Source: Mucilaginibacter sp. Bleaf8 (GTDB taxonomy: Bacteria > Bacteroidota > Bacteroidia > Sphingobacteriales > Sphingobacteriaceae). Taken from it: a stretch of 64,000 bases of DNA. This document shows positions 1 through 8,407 of the stretch, piece after piece. The position numbers and the translations under genes were made by a program. Numbering within the stretch: the stretch's first letter is position 1; every line of letters begins with the position of its first letter. Location of the stretch: positions 911,743 through 975,742 of the forward strand of contig NZ_JAHBBK010000002.1 of NCBI RefSeq assembly GCF_018390515.1, given 5' to 3'. The notes under the pieces were generated by a model. The model saw only the letters and a list, made by a program, of their open reading frames with translations, was not told the origin of the DNA and searched no databases.

Positions 1-63
1 CCGCGAACGGGAAATTTTGATCAGTTCTTTAAATTCTGTACTGTTAATAATGTCCGGCGCCAT
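1..63 (-). CDS. 5' end of an unidentified gene, cut by the window edge
   Basis: An ATG (complement of 61-63) opens a frame that stays open for 21 codons to the window edge, beginning M-A-P-D-I-I-N. It is too short to identify. It would be divergent from the small genes starting at 210, with about 146 bases between them. The frame could be chance; the only support is its openness and ordinary codon use. Confidence 0.3.
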   Translation of the reverse strand, partial: MAPDIINSTEFKELIKISRSR

Positions 64-209
64 GATTACTGATTAATTATTCGTCCAGAAATTTATCGAA
101 TTGTGGTTGGTGAGTCATATAGACCAACCAGGAATCATTCTTTTGTTTATGAAGTAATACCGAGATTATTTTTTTCATGTGATGGTTTAATATTTTCTAA
201 ATTTAACAG

Positions 210-410
210 ATGAAGTTGAATACCTGGTATAAAATTTTTGAGCTTGAATTGGACGAGGTAAAAAAGGAATCGGGAAATTTTCCTTTGCAAAGCATTGTAC
301 CTTACGGGCCATCGCATCCAGACAAGCAGTCGGCAAAAGCCTGGCTTGCAGATAATATGAAACCTGACAAAAAATATGTGATTACTAAAATTTACGATGC
401 AGCTATATGA
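210..410 (+). CDS. small hypothetical protein (66 aa)
   Basis: Not recognised. It is a 66-residue acidic/lysine-rich soluble protein without signal peptide or membrane segment. The stop overlaps the start of the next gene (ATGA, 407-410), so the two are probably translationally coupled and belong to the same operon as the large split gene at 807-4564. The start is the first ATG after a non-coding AT-rich stretch. Its association with the large protein suggests an accessory or regulatory part of that putative defence unit, but this is inference from position only. Confidence 0.55.
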   Translation: MKLNTWYKIFELELDEVKKESGNFPLQSIVPYGPSHPDKQSAKAWLADNMKPDKKYVITKIYDAAI

Positions 411-799
411 CCAGAACCGAAATATTACAATTATTGAAAAACGTCAAGATTGAAGACCTGTTGGAAACAGATGTGTGGCGTGAAAACGATCCGTTAATCA
501 TTTGTGGTTTCACCTTAGATAACGGCTACACTGTTTATCTGAAGCCTATTTCCGGTAGTGATTCAGTAGAGTTATCAGTTGGCTGGCCTGCCGGCGAAGC
601 GGAGATGCGCTCCTTTAAAGAAAAGCTTGATACGGCTGCCCCGGATTCTTATTTTGATTTTAGCGTGAGGCATCTATCACTGGAAACCGTTCGTCGCCTC
701 ACCGAAGAACATGCCCGGACCATCAAAGCTGGCGGTTGCAGCGCTAATGAGATTTGGAATGGAACCATCAGGGTTCGCTTCGATCCGACAAATCTATAA
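407..799 (+). CDS. hypothetical protein (130 aa), operon partner of the large split gene
   Basis: Not recognised. The product is 130 residues, soluble, with alternating charged and hydrophobic segments and no visible catalytic motif. It overlaps the preceding gene by four bases, and the following gene starts 7 bases after its stop, so 210-410, 407-799 and 807-4564 read as one transcription unit. The most that can be said is that it is likely made together with the large nuclease-like protein downstream. Confidence 0.6.
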   Translation: MTRTEILQLLKNVKIEDLLETDVWRENDPLIICGFTLDNGYTVYLKPISGSDSVELSVGWPAGEAEMRSFKEKLDTAAPDSYFDFSVRHLSLETVRRLTEEHARTIKAGGCSANEIWNGTIRVRFDPTNL

Positions 800-806
800 T
801 TATCGG

Positions 807-2009
807 ATGCGTTGGATTACTGCGACACACTTAGAACGATGGGCCGATACCAGGACCGCTGAAGGTGATTTGCCTTTATTGATCCGTAAATTAATCGTTG
901 CCTCGGTCAAACAATGGCCCGACCTTTATATAGCGGCGGGTGACAGTATTTTTAAACCGGGCTGGGATGGAGTATGCCATTCAACTGAAAAAAATCGTTT
1001 GCTCCCTGCTGGCGTATCGCGCTGGGAATGGGGCAGAAATAGTGATTACAAAAAGAAATTTAAAAAAGACTTTACCAAACGGACGTTAGAAACGCCTCGG
1101 GAAAAGCAGTTAAATGAGATTTTTGTATTTGTGACACCTCGTCGATGGTCAGGGGATCGTGAAAGCATTATTAAGGAATGTCAGTCATCATCTCATTGGA
1201 AAGGCATCTTGATCTATGATGCGGATGACCTGGAAATGTGGCTTGAACATTCTCCGGCTGTAGCGCGATGGCTATGCCTCGAATTACAGATAATGACCGA
1301 ACAAGTCATCGGGGCGGAAGAATTTTGGAAAAGTTATACGCGACATGCAGAATACGTGTTCACACCCGAATTTGTCTTGGGTGGAAGAACCGGAAACGCG
1401 GAACGTTTGGCTGGTTTTTTGACCGATGATTTCGATGCGCTGGAATTAAAAGCTGCATCGAAGGAAGAGGGTGCAGCATTCGTTTTGGCTGCCCTGCTTT
1501 CGGCAAACGCTGACAAAGAAATACTTGTATACAGTAAATGCGTGATCGTTAGTGAGCCTTCGGTACTGAAGCAACTTAATGATTTACAGGAAGGCTTAGT
1601 CATCATTTATATGCCGGTAAATGATGAAACCATTACAATGCTCGGCGATATTGCTAATCACATTATATCCATCGTCAGTAACCGGGCGAAAGTCAGGTCA
1701 CGTGATATCATTTTGCAAATTCCAGATAGTGGCTATTTTTCACAAGGATTGATCGCCATTGGCGTCCCACATCCGGAAGCTTATAATTTGTCAAAAATCT
1801 GCGGCCGAAGTTATGATGTGCTCCGTCGGTTGCTATCCGATCAGGCCGGCAGGGTAATTTGGCCGGCCGGCTTCGACGAGAATGAGCTAATTCCTTTATT
1901 TTTTGTCCAGAAATTTGATGACGAGAAAAAAGGTGACCATGATGCGATTACTGCGCTTTCAGGAAATGATTATTCCGCTTACAAATCCAAATTAAAAAAT
2001 GGACCTTGA
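807..2009 (+). CDS. large putative PD-(D/E)XK-type defence protein, N-terminal part (400 aa)
   Basis: Start taken at the ATG at 807, just after the upstream stop, because the protein then begins M-R-W-I-T-A-T with the W..R.....LP.LIR pattern I associate with the N-terminus of this large uncharacterised family. Around residues 42-85 lie PGWDG, then SRWEWG, then a K-rich helix ending KDFTKRT. Together these resemble a PD-(D/E)XK core (Asp of GWDG, Glu of WEWG, following Lys), and a conserved FVTPRRW strand follows. Residues 200-400 (GGR..NAERLAGFL... and CGRSYDVLRRLL) look like the middle of a larger protein and lack a Walker A motif. The frame ends abruptly at TGA 2007-2009 while the matching C-terminal part continues in the -1 frame. 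Nuclease activity is inference. Confidence 0.6.
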   Translation: MRWITATHLERWADTRTAEGDLPLLIRKLIVASVKQWPDLYIAAGDSIFKPGWDGVCHSTEKNRLLPAGVSRWEWGRNSDYKKKFKKDFTKRTLETPREKQLNEIFVFVTPRRWSGDRESIIKECQSSSHWKGILIYDADDLEMWLEHSPAVARWLCLELQIMTEQVIGAEEFWKSYTRHAEYVFTPEFVLGGRTGNAERLAGFLTDDFDALELKAASKEEGAAFVLAALLSANADKEILVYSKCVIVSEPSVLKQLNDLQEGLVIIYMPVNDETITMLGDIANHIISIVSNRAKVRSRDIILQIPDSGYFSQGLIAIGVPHPEAYNLSKICGRSYDVLRRLLSDQAGRVIWPAGFDENELIPLFFVQKFDDEKKGDHDAITALSGNDYSAYKSKLKNGP

Positions 2010-4564
2010 TTACCGGTTCTCCAGTAACTCAAATCGCTAATAAATGGGAAGCGGTATCACCTTATGACCTTTTGTATATTGTCGGTAAATATATCACAGA
2101 AGAAGATTTGCGACTGTTTGAATCTTTGTTCCTGACCGTCATGTCAGCTCATGACCCGACCTTAGATCTAGAGCCACATTTACGAGTAGCCGCCAGTTTG
2201 TATAAAAAAGAAGATCAGTATTCGAAATGGCTCAAGACCGGAATATCGCAAACACTAGCGCTGCTCAGCATTTTTGGCGAGGACAGTGGCATTAACACTT
2301 CTATCGACCTTCATGCCTGGATCAATCAAATCGTACGAAAATTACTGAATGCTCAAGAATTGCGCTTCTGGCAGACCATAGAAAGTAAAATTGATATTCT
2401 TGCCGAAGCGGCTCCGCAGGCCTTTCTTGGCAAGATGGAGGATTTGGTGCAAAAACACCCCGAATTGATCGCCGAACTTTTTAATGACCAGGAGTCGGGG
2501 TTATGGAGCCATCCTTATCATACACATATTTTGTGGGCCTTGGAAGTATTAGCATGGGATGCATCATTACTGCCCCGGGTGACTTTTTTACTTGCAAAAA
2601 TAATACGTTTGGACAAAGGTACTGCCTATGCCAATCGCCCCGCCCATACGCTCAGTAGTATTTTCCGTTGGTGGTACCCGCAAACCTTTGCCACTTACCA
2701 AGATCGTAAGGAATTGCTCAACACTTTGGCTAAACGTTTTCCCGACGTGGCGTTGTCTTTAATCATCAGCCTCACACCTCAATTAAGCGAAGTAGCCATG
2801 GATACCCATAAACCTGTTTGGCGTATGCGAGAGCGCTATCAAATCAAGGTATCTCAGGCAGAATATATAGAGGGCTTAACTTTCAATTGCGATAAGCTAC
2901 TGGAGTTGGCTGGCAGCGACCCGCAAAAATGGGTTCGGGTCATAGAACTGGCTGACGATCATCAAGGCTTTTTGCGGGACAAAATCATTGAAAAGATCCT
3001 TACTATTGACTTCGACACCGCCAAAAGTGATAATTTACGAGAAAGATTATACACGCTCATGCGTTCTCACGCCGCTGCTACAAAAAAAGATAGTAGCTGG
3101 CGTTTGAGTAGCGAACACCAAGCAGCACTAAAGCAAGTTTATGACAAAATAAATCGGTCCGCCGCTGATCGATACATCAGTTATTTCAATGCCGAGTATA
3201 TTGAAAGCAGGTCTACTGGCGATGATTGGGAAAAGCAGCAAAAATTAACAGCAAAAAAAAGGACTGAAGCAATAGGATTGATCATTAAAGATGGTGGGCT
3301 GGAAAGCGTATATGAGATGATTCCTAAGGTGAAATATCCGTTTTGGCTGGGTCGTGCCTTATCAAAAGTCCATAAGAAATTGAACACTGACGTTATACTA
3401 AAAATTGAGGATGGAGAGAACTTTCAAAGAGCGGTCATCGGCTATATATCTGGCTTTGCCGAAGAACATGGCACTACTTGGATTGAAAAACAGGTTAAAC
3501 ATTTCACTGGTAAATTAGCTGATCAGCATTTAATTGCTTTTTATTTGGCGACAGAAGCCTGTCCTGTGATTTGGGAATCCGTTAAAAAACAAAATACGGC
3601 ACTATATGATCTTTATTGGCAGGTCATTTTTACCGGCTTCTATCATCCTTGGTTTTCGGCAGAGAACAACGATGCGGTCATTCAGCACTTGAATAGTTAT
3701 AAACGATATTCGACAAGTTTGAATTGCATTTATGATGAGAAACGGCTCAAACCGGAAACCGTTGCAGCCACATTAATTGGTTATGTGGCCGATAATACAG
3801 AAACCGATAAGCCCCTAAGATCACAAGAATATCAAATTCGTAAGCTATACAAATACCTCCTGGCTGCAGATTATGATCCAGATCAAATGCATTTAATGGA
3901 ATGGTATTATTTCAAATTGCTTAAAAAAGACGGCCATGAGAAAAGTTTGATAACTTATCTCTATGATAACTTAAACAAACATCCGGACTTTTTCGCGCGT
4001 TTGGTGCAATTTCTTTACATACCAGAAGAGGGTACGCCTGAAGAAGAAATAAAAGGGATGTCGGCTGAAAATGTACAAGGCCGCGCTCAAAATGCCGATG
4101 CGGTGCTGAATGGTTGGATTGAATTACCTGGTTTGACCAAAGACGGCACTGCAGATTTTGAAGTACTAAAGCAATACATTACTGATGCACTTGAGCAATG
4201 TTCCATTTTAAAAAGGAAAAAGCATGGTACGCGTGAAATCGGTAAGTTACTTGGTCGTGCTGAAGTGCCGGGCAGTGATTGGCCACATCCAGAAATTTGC
4301 GAGATTATCGAGTCTTATGATTATCCAGATTTGAACGAGGGTTTCTTTTCAGGATACTATAATCGTCATGCTGGCGAAGTAAGAATACGACCCGCTACTG
4401 CTTCTTATGACAGTGATTCCAGTGAGGTTGTTCATTTAAAAGCTTTGTCTCAAAACCTAGGCTCAAAATACCCGGTGACCGCTAGAATCATCAACGACAT
4501 TGCCCTGTCGAAACAACACTGGATTGATTTTATGAATAAGCGCGACAGACAGGATGAGTTTTAG
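2006..4564 (+). CDS. large putative defence protein, C-terminal part (about 852 aa)
   Basis: This frame starts from TTG at 2006 if translated separately, but it stays open upstream into the A-run at 1994-1999, so it is best read as the C-terminal two thirds of the protein begun at 807 (about 1,250 aa joined). It is rich in alpha helix with repeated W/L/P patterns, suggesting a helical-repeat scaffold; no catalytic motif is visible. The segment after the junction (SPVTQIANKWEAVSP..LLYIVGKYITEEDL) continues naturally from ORF 1. Two routes could join them: a -1 slip on A-AAA-AAT, or a missing A in the run (sequencing error or mutation). The gene ends against the convergent operon at 4561. Confidence 0.6.
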   Translation: MITGSPVTQIANKWEAVSPYDLLYIVGKYITEEDLRLFESLFLTVMSAHDPTLDLEPHLRVAASLYKKEDQYSKWLKTGISQTLALLSIFGEDSGINTSIDLHAWINQIVRKLLNAQELRFWQTIESKIDILAEAAPQAFLGKMEDLVQKHPELIAELFNDQESGLWSHPYHTHILWALEVLAWDASLLPRVTFLLAKIIRLDKGTAYANRPAHTLSSIFRWWYPQTFATYQDRKELLNTLAKRFPDVALSLIISLTPQLSEVAMDTHKPVWRMRERYQIKVSQAEYIEGLTFNCDKLLELAGSDPQKWVRVIELADDHQGFLRDKIIEKILTIDFDTAKSDNLRERLYTLMRSHAAATKKDSSWRLSSEHQAALKQVYDKINRSAADRYISYFNAEYIESRSTGDDWEKQQKLTAKKRTEAIGLIIKDGGLESVYEMIPKVKYPFWLGRALSKVHKKLNTDVILKIEDGENFQRAVIGYISGFAEEHGTTWIEKQVKHFTGKLADQHLIAFYLATEACPVIWESVKKQNTALYDLYWQVIFTGFYHPWFSAENNDAVIQHLNSYKRYSTSLNCIYDEKRLKPETVAATLIGYVADNTETDKPLRSQEYQIRKLYKYLLAADYDPDQMHLMEWYYFKLLKKDGHEKSLITYLYDNLNKHPDFFARLVQFLYIPEEGTPEEEIKGMSAENVQGRAQNADAVLNGWIELPGLTKDGTADFEVLKQYITDALEQCSILKRKKHGTREIGKLLGRAEVPGSDWPHPEICEIIESYDYPDLNEGFFSGYYNRHAGEVRIRPATASYDSDSSEVVHLKALSQNLGSKYPVTARIINDIALSKQHWIDFMNKRDRQDEF

Positions 4565-5541
4565 TGAAATCGCGAATCAGGCACTGGTCCAGGATTCCAG
4601 TAAAAGATCTGGCCATTTTCTTCGAATGAGATCGGTTGCTGTTCGGCGAGCGTCAGCGATTGGCCAGGGTCGAACATCATTTGGGTCATTTTCTCGTTAA
4701 TGAGGGCGTTGATTTTTTGCTGGAGACTTTTGACGGATTCTGGGACATTTCCGACAAATTCGCCTTGAAAAATTGCATATTGGTCGAAGCCGTTGCCTTG
4801 CATGATTTGCGAAAAGACAAACGCAAATTCTATAGTTTTGGTTCGCCGGTTTAAGAGGTCAATCGTGAGCGTTTTGAATAACTCGTGAGGCAGGCTGAAC
4901 ATCCCGGTATTTAAAAAGATCATACCACCAGCCGTGATCGTTTCTGTTTTCCGATAGGTTTTAATTTGTGAGGACGCTTTTTTCAGGTGGTTGTGAATAG
5001 AGTTTTGAATAAGTCGATGATAGGCATTAGTCAGCTCACCATAATCAGCAAGCGGATCTAAATTGATACAATTTTTGGAAAGTGGTTTGAAAAGGGCTGC
5101 AATATTCGCTTGCCTGTCCTTATTTTTCAGCGATTCGTGCTGCAAATCCTTTAATTCCATAATTACACTGCCCATTCTGAAGTCTGGTGTTTCTATGTTG
5201 CATTCAGGAATCTTTTCCAGCAATGTGTTAAAGTCAGCCTCGGAAAAGCGTGGCATCATGGCTGGCATCCTATTACCTGAAGGATGTGCAAAATAAGTCA
5301 GCGAATAGCCTTCATGAACCGCTTTCTGATAAGCTGCCCAAAATTCTCCTCCTTCCTGGCGGCAAGCCTGTTCGATCAGAATATCCAGATGCATATCAGA
5401 GCAGATCGGATAGCATTCCGCAACCGATATTTCATAGACATAGCTGACCGAAAAATCTTCGCGCCGTACCAACATGAAGCAATTAGCGTATTGATTGGTG
5501 GTTTTATTAAAACCCTGATAAATGATTCTAACGACCTGCAT
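4561..5541 (-). CDS. unknown protein with PD...ExK-like motif, last gene of sigma/ImmA-IrrE operon (326 aa)
   Basis: Not assigned to a family. Residues around 120-135 contain PDFRMGSVIMELKD, i.e. PD followed after eight residues by E-L-K, and then a conserved-looking stretch (LQHES...RQANIAALF). This is compatible with a PD-(D/E)XK nuclease core, but the spacing is short and the motif alone is weak. It is the last of four minus-strand genes. Its start (TAATG, 5539-5543) overlaps the stop of the ImmA/IrrE protease gene, so coupling is likely. It could equally be the protease's partner or substrate. Its stop abuts the end of the convergent large gene (4 bases shared). Confidence 0.6.
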   Translation of the reverse strand: MQVVRIIYQGFNKTTNQYANCFMLVRREDFSVSYVYEISVAECYPICSDMHLDILIEQACRQEGGEFWAAYQKAVHEGYSLTYFAHPSGNRMPAMMPRFSEADFNTLLEKIPECNIETPDFRMGSVIMELKDLQHESLKNKDRQANIAALFKPLSKNCINLDPLADYGELTNAYHRLIQNSIHNHLKKASSQIKTYRKTETITAGGMIFLNTGMFSLPHELFKTLTIDLLNRRTKTIEFAFVFSQIMQGNGFDQYAIFQGEFVGNVPESVKSLQQKINALINEKMTQMMFDPGQSLTLAEQQPISFEENGQIFYWNPGPVPDSRFH

Positions 5542-6365
5542 TATTTAAACCATAATAAACTGATCACATAGCCGAAGCCATCTGAATAAAAACATTGTTC
5601 ATTCATTTCTCGATTGGCACGGTAATCACCCGTAAAAGGATAGAACCAATCATCGGGTTTAACAGTTTCGATACTTTCAAAGCGGCTATTGGCTTTGGTG
5701 AAATATTCCCCAGCCACAGTAGTTGGCGGCAAATTACCATGCACTTTAAAACGAAAAGGCCATTGCGGGAAGTGTTCATTGCGCTCATACCATTTCACCC
5801 GGTTGTTTTCTGAAACGACGATCATCAATTCATGCGGACAAACTTCACAATAACGAATAGCCGCGGCCAGCAAACTAACCTGGAAACTCGCCGCTGTGGA
5901 TTTGATCTTATCCAGACTGAACTTCCGGACACCATCAAAATAATAGATTTTTGAGAAAGGCATGAGCAGGCAGCCCGCAAAATAATCGGCCTCCAGTTCG
6001 ATCAGATCATTTTTATCCGCTTCAGCAAATGAGGTATGGGGTTCCAATACACCGGTCTGTAATCCTATCCGATGTTCATTAATATAATAATGGCCAAGCT
6101 CATGGCTCAGGCTATAGCGTCCCCGATTCGTATCCCAATCATTTCGTCGGTCAACATTCAGGTGAATATGAAACTGATCTTCATCATACACCAGCATGCC
6201 ATCAAAGCAATCCTCATAATGGTCGACATATACATTTAGCGCTTCATATTCGGTGATTTCCTTTAGCAGCGTCACATTGCCTTTTGAAAACATTCCCGAT
6301 ACAAAATCCGCCAATTTATTCAGCTCCTTTTTCCGGACCGCTGTTAGCGCCACTGTTCCGCTCAT
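5541..6365 (-). CDS. ImmA/IrrE-family zinc metallopeptidase (274 aa)
   Basis: The product is a soluble zinc protease of the ImmA/IrrE family. The HExxH motif is S-H-E-L-G-H at residues 87-92, and the third ligand is expected in ELEADYFAGCLLMP at about residue 125, the classical arrangement. In this family the enzyme usually cleaves a DNA-binding repressor after DNA damage or phage signals; in some CBASS loci a related protease (CapP) cuts the repressor CapH. Here it lies third in an operon headed by a sigma-like protein and divergent from a CBASS, which suggests a comparable control role (inference). It overlaps the upstream 117-aa gene by 50 bases if started at 6365. The C-terminal 80 residues show no known domain. 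Confidence 0.85.
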   Translation of the reverse strand: MSGTVALTAVRKKELNKLADFVSGMFSKGNVTLLKEITEYEALNVYVDHYEDCFDGMLVYDEDQFHIHLNVDRRNDWDTNRGRYSLSHELGHYYINEHRIGLQTGVLEPHTSFAEADKNDLIELEADYFAGCLLMPFSKIYYFDGVRKFSLDKIKSTAASFQVSLLAAAIRYCEVCPHELMIVVSENNRVKWYERNEHFPQWPFRFKVHGNLPPTTVAGEYFTKANSRFESIETVKPDDWFYPFTGDYRANREMNEQCFYSDGFGYVISLLWFK

Positions 6366-6669
6366 CCTGGTTCTTTTTGATCTTGTCTTGGATATGTTTA
6401 GGCAGGTTACTGCCTTTACGGGCGACCATTTTTAATGGTACAATGTCTTCCGGTTTAGCTTCCGGTTCAAAGCTAACAACCTTTGCGGTCAGCGTTTTTC
6501 CGAATATCCGATCACAATCCACCTCAAAGTTGCTCATAACAGATGCTTCATCCCCATAGAGCTTTTCAAAACGAGCAAGTTCCAACTCATTCGTCGGGAA
6601 CAGAAAACCGGTCGAGGCCAGCCACTCCGACATCAATTCCATGGTCATATGTGTTTTATTTTGAGGCAT
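6316..6669 (-). CDS. small hypothetical protein between sigma-like factor and ImmA/IrrE protease (117 aa)
   Basis: No family recognised with certainty. The N-terminal third (SEWLASTGFLFPTNELELARFEKLYG) matches a pattern I recall from small Bacteroidota proteins encoded beside sigma-like and ImmA/IrrE genes. The middle is acidic, and the C-terminal tail is basic then Gly/Asn/Glu-rich and probably disordered. It overlaps both neighbours (start within the end of the sigma-like gene, end within the start of the protease gene), showing tight co-translation. Its size and position fit an anti-sigma-like or protease-sensitive regulator, which is inference only. Confidence 0.7.
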   Translation of the reverse strand: MPQNKTHMTMELMSEWLASTGFLFPTNELELARFEKLYGDEASVMSNFEVDCDRIFGKTLTAKVVSFEPEAKPEDIVPLKMVARKGSNLPKHIQDKIKKNQDERNSGANSGPEKGAE

Positions 6670-7318
6670 ATATTTCTAAATATTCTTGAATTTTATCGTA
6701 AGCTTCCTTTTTGTAGAATTGAATCGTGGCTTGGGTTAAACCCAATTCCGTTCGGAGCTTTTCGGTCAAATGCCGTGGTAATTTAAAGCCCTTCTCCTGA
6801 TAACGCTGATAGGTCAGATAAATGATTTTATGTTTCGGACCCAGTCGGTCCAGCGCTTTTTTGATCAGCTCATAGCGCGCCGTCACTTCTTTTCGCTGTT
6901 CTGCTTTAACCGGCAGATCTTCTACAGGAATTAATTCATAGATAATACCTTCATCACCGCTATACGGCGAAAATTGATCCTGCTCTTTGGCCAGGTTAAG
7001 TAACAGCCGTTGCGCGATACCATAAAGATATATCCGCACTCCCGTATCAAAATCTTTTGACCGGGACTTTGCAAAATCAAATCTGGGGTATTTAAGAAAA
7101 CGTTCGAAAGTCCGATAAGCAAGATCATGGGCGATATCCTTCCCGAATCCCAGATTGGTACAAATAACTTCGCATTTTTTAGCCAAGTCTAACTGAAACC
7201 GAAAACAAAATGCACGGAAAGCGTCCTCGGCAGTCTCTTTTAACTCCGGGTCGTTATACCACCTGATATACTCAATCAGGTCGGCCGTCGATTCATGCTC
7301 CAATTCTTTCCAGCTCAT
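6656..7318 (-). CDS. sigma-70-family-like RNA polymerase factor (220 aa)
   Basis: The protein has the layout of an ECF-like sigma factor. A region-2-like segment (AFRAFCFRFQLDLAKKCEVIC...DIAHDLAYRTFERFL, residues about 35-85) and a C-terminal region-4-like helix-turn-helix (LDRLGPKHKIIYL... LGLTQATIQFYKKEAYDKIQEYL, residues about 150-215) are separated by a longer linker than in classic ECF factors. Start chosen at ATG 7316-7318 (MSWKELE); an upstream in-frame ATG at 7345 would push into the putative control region. First gene of the operon with the 117-aa protein, ImmA/IrrE protease and 326-aa protein, and divergent from the CBASS. It may direct transcription of its own operon, the CBASS, or both (inference). 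Confidence 0.75.
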   Translation of the reverse strand: MSWKELEHESTADLIEYIRWYNDPELKETAEDAFRAFCFRFQLDLAKKCEVICTNLGFGKDIAHDLAYRTFERFLKYPRFDFAKSRSKDFDTGVRIYLYGIAQRLLLNLAKEQDQFSPYSGDEGIIYELIPVEDLPVKAEQRKEVTARYELIKKALDRLGPKHKIIYLTYQRYQEKGFKLPRHLTEKLRTELGLTQATIQFYKKEAYDKIQEYLEIYASK

Positions 7319-7327
7319 AATAAGGCA

Positions 7328-7378
7328 GTCATAATGACATACCAAAAACCATTGGTAATGCTTTTGCTAGTCATTATG
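7328..7378. promoter_or_regulatory. candidate operator: inverted 9-bp repeats between the sigma-like operon and CBASS
   Basis: The 114-base divergent spacer carries GTCATAATGAC (7328-7338, a perfect dyad about a central A) and GTCATTATG (7370-7378), which matches the reverse complement of the first over nine bases. Two such sites about 40 bases apart between divergent genes are what a shared operator or activator site would look like. No clear TAnnTTTG -7 box could be fixed in either direction, so the promoters themselves are not assigned. Confidence 0.4.
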
Positions 7379-7432
7379 CAGGGCGGTTGATCCTGCGCAA
7401 TAATATTTAAACATACAAAAAATATTCAGCTC

Positions 7433-8407
7433 ATGACATTATTACAAGCTATTAATCAGTTCGTTGAAAATATCTGCGTGACTGACCGCCAAGAGGAAGG
7501 TATTAAAACCTCGTTAGATAATATGTATGGTTACCTCATGGATAAGGAAAGCGGTCTTTTTGTGGAACGCAACTTTACCAATGGCTCCTACGACCGCGAC
7601 ACCATCATTCGTCCACTGGACGATATTGATATTTTTAGCGTGCTCAAACGCGCTGATTGGGAGGATGAATATCAACAATTACCAAAGCCGCAGGCCGTAC
7701 TAAGCAAATTCAAAAAATACCTCGATGGTATTAGCATTTACGAGAGCAAAGTGAAACAGGACAGGCCCTGTGTGACCATCAGGTTATCCGATAAGAACTT
7801 TGATATCATGCCCAGCTTTGAGCAATTGGGTGGTGGTTATCTAATACCCAATTTTGACCTGAGTGGCTGGACCTATACGTATCCCGAGCAATTGTATGAT
7901 AATCTCGAAGCCGTGCATAAACAGCGCAATTACAAAGTCAAGCAAATCATTAAAGCTGTTAAACACTGGAACCGTGGGCTGGATAAACTCATTCCTTCTT
8001 ACCATATCGAAGAAGTGGCCATCAATATTTTTATATTGAACGACTTTAAAAACTACCGTGAAGGCATTGAGCTTTGGTTCAAAAATGCAGAATACTACCT
8101 GCTATCAACCAAATTGAAATCTAATAATGATTACCTCAGCGCTATTGACCACATCAAAGCCGTAATAAAAAAATTAGACGAAGCTTCGGCAAAATGTGCA
8201 GATAACAAAGAGACCGACGCTTTACTACTGTGGAAAGACATTTTTGGCAAGGAGTTTCCGACCATAGACCCAGAGGAAGCAAAAAACTTTGCTCGCTCAA
8301 TTAGCGAGGGTACACTTAAAGTTGCTGGCTCGGGTGCGTTATCAACAACTGCCGGTTTTGCCATCGGCGCATCAAAAGGATACCATGGCGGCCTATCAGA
8401 AGATTAA
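7433..8407 (+). CDS. CBASS CD-NTase (cGAS/DncV-like nucleotidyltransferase, 324 aa)
   Basis: The enzyme makes a cyclic oligonucleotide second messenger when phage infection is sensed. The catalytic signature is complete: G-S at residues 51-52 in NGSYDRDTIIRP, the metal-binding pair D64-I-D66, and the third acid D124 in FDIMPS. Length (324 aa) fits CD-NTases. It is first in a three-gene unit with an E2-like gene that starts inside it and a 4TM effector gene, which makes the locus a short type II CBASS. The C-terminal tail is Gly/Ala-rich (AGFAIGASKGYHGG), as expected for a tail that the E2-like partner might join to targets; here it ends with four further residues. The product nucleotide cannot be told from sequence. 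Confidence 0.9.
   Translation: MTLLQAINQFVENICVTDRQEEGIKTSLDNMYGYLMDKESGLFVERNFTNGSYDRDTIIRPLDDIDIFSVLKRADWEDEYQQLPKPQAVLSKFKKYLDGISIYESKVKQDRPCVTIRLSDKNFDIMPSFEQLGGGYLIPNFDLSGWTYTYPEQLYDNLEAVHKQRNYKVKQIIKAVKHWNRGLDKLIPSYHIEEVAINIFILNDFKNYREGIELWFKNAEYYLLSTKLKSNNDYLSAIDHIKAVIKKLDEASAKCADNKETDALLLWKDIFGKEFPTIDPEEAKNFARSISEGTLKVAGSGALSTTAGFAIGASKGYHGGLSED

Noticed and set aside
2006..4564. Independent second gene translated from TTG 2006
   Set aside because: The frame is open upstream into the A-run and the protein reads as a direct continuation of the first part; kept as one split gene, though reinitiation is not excluded.
6656..7345. Upstream start for the sigma-like gene at 7345
   Set aside because: It would cover the dyad at 7328-7338 and add nine residues (MVCHYDCLI) with no sigma-like pattern; ATG 7318 fits better.
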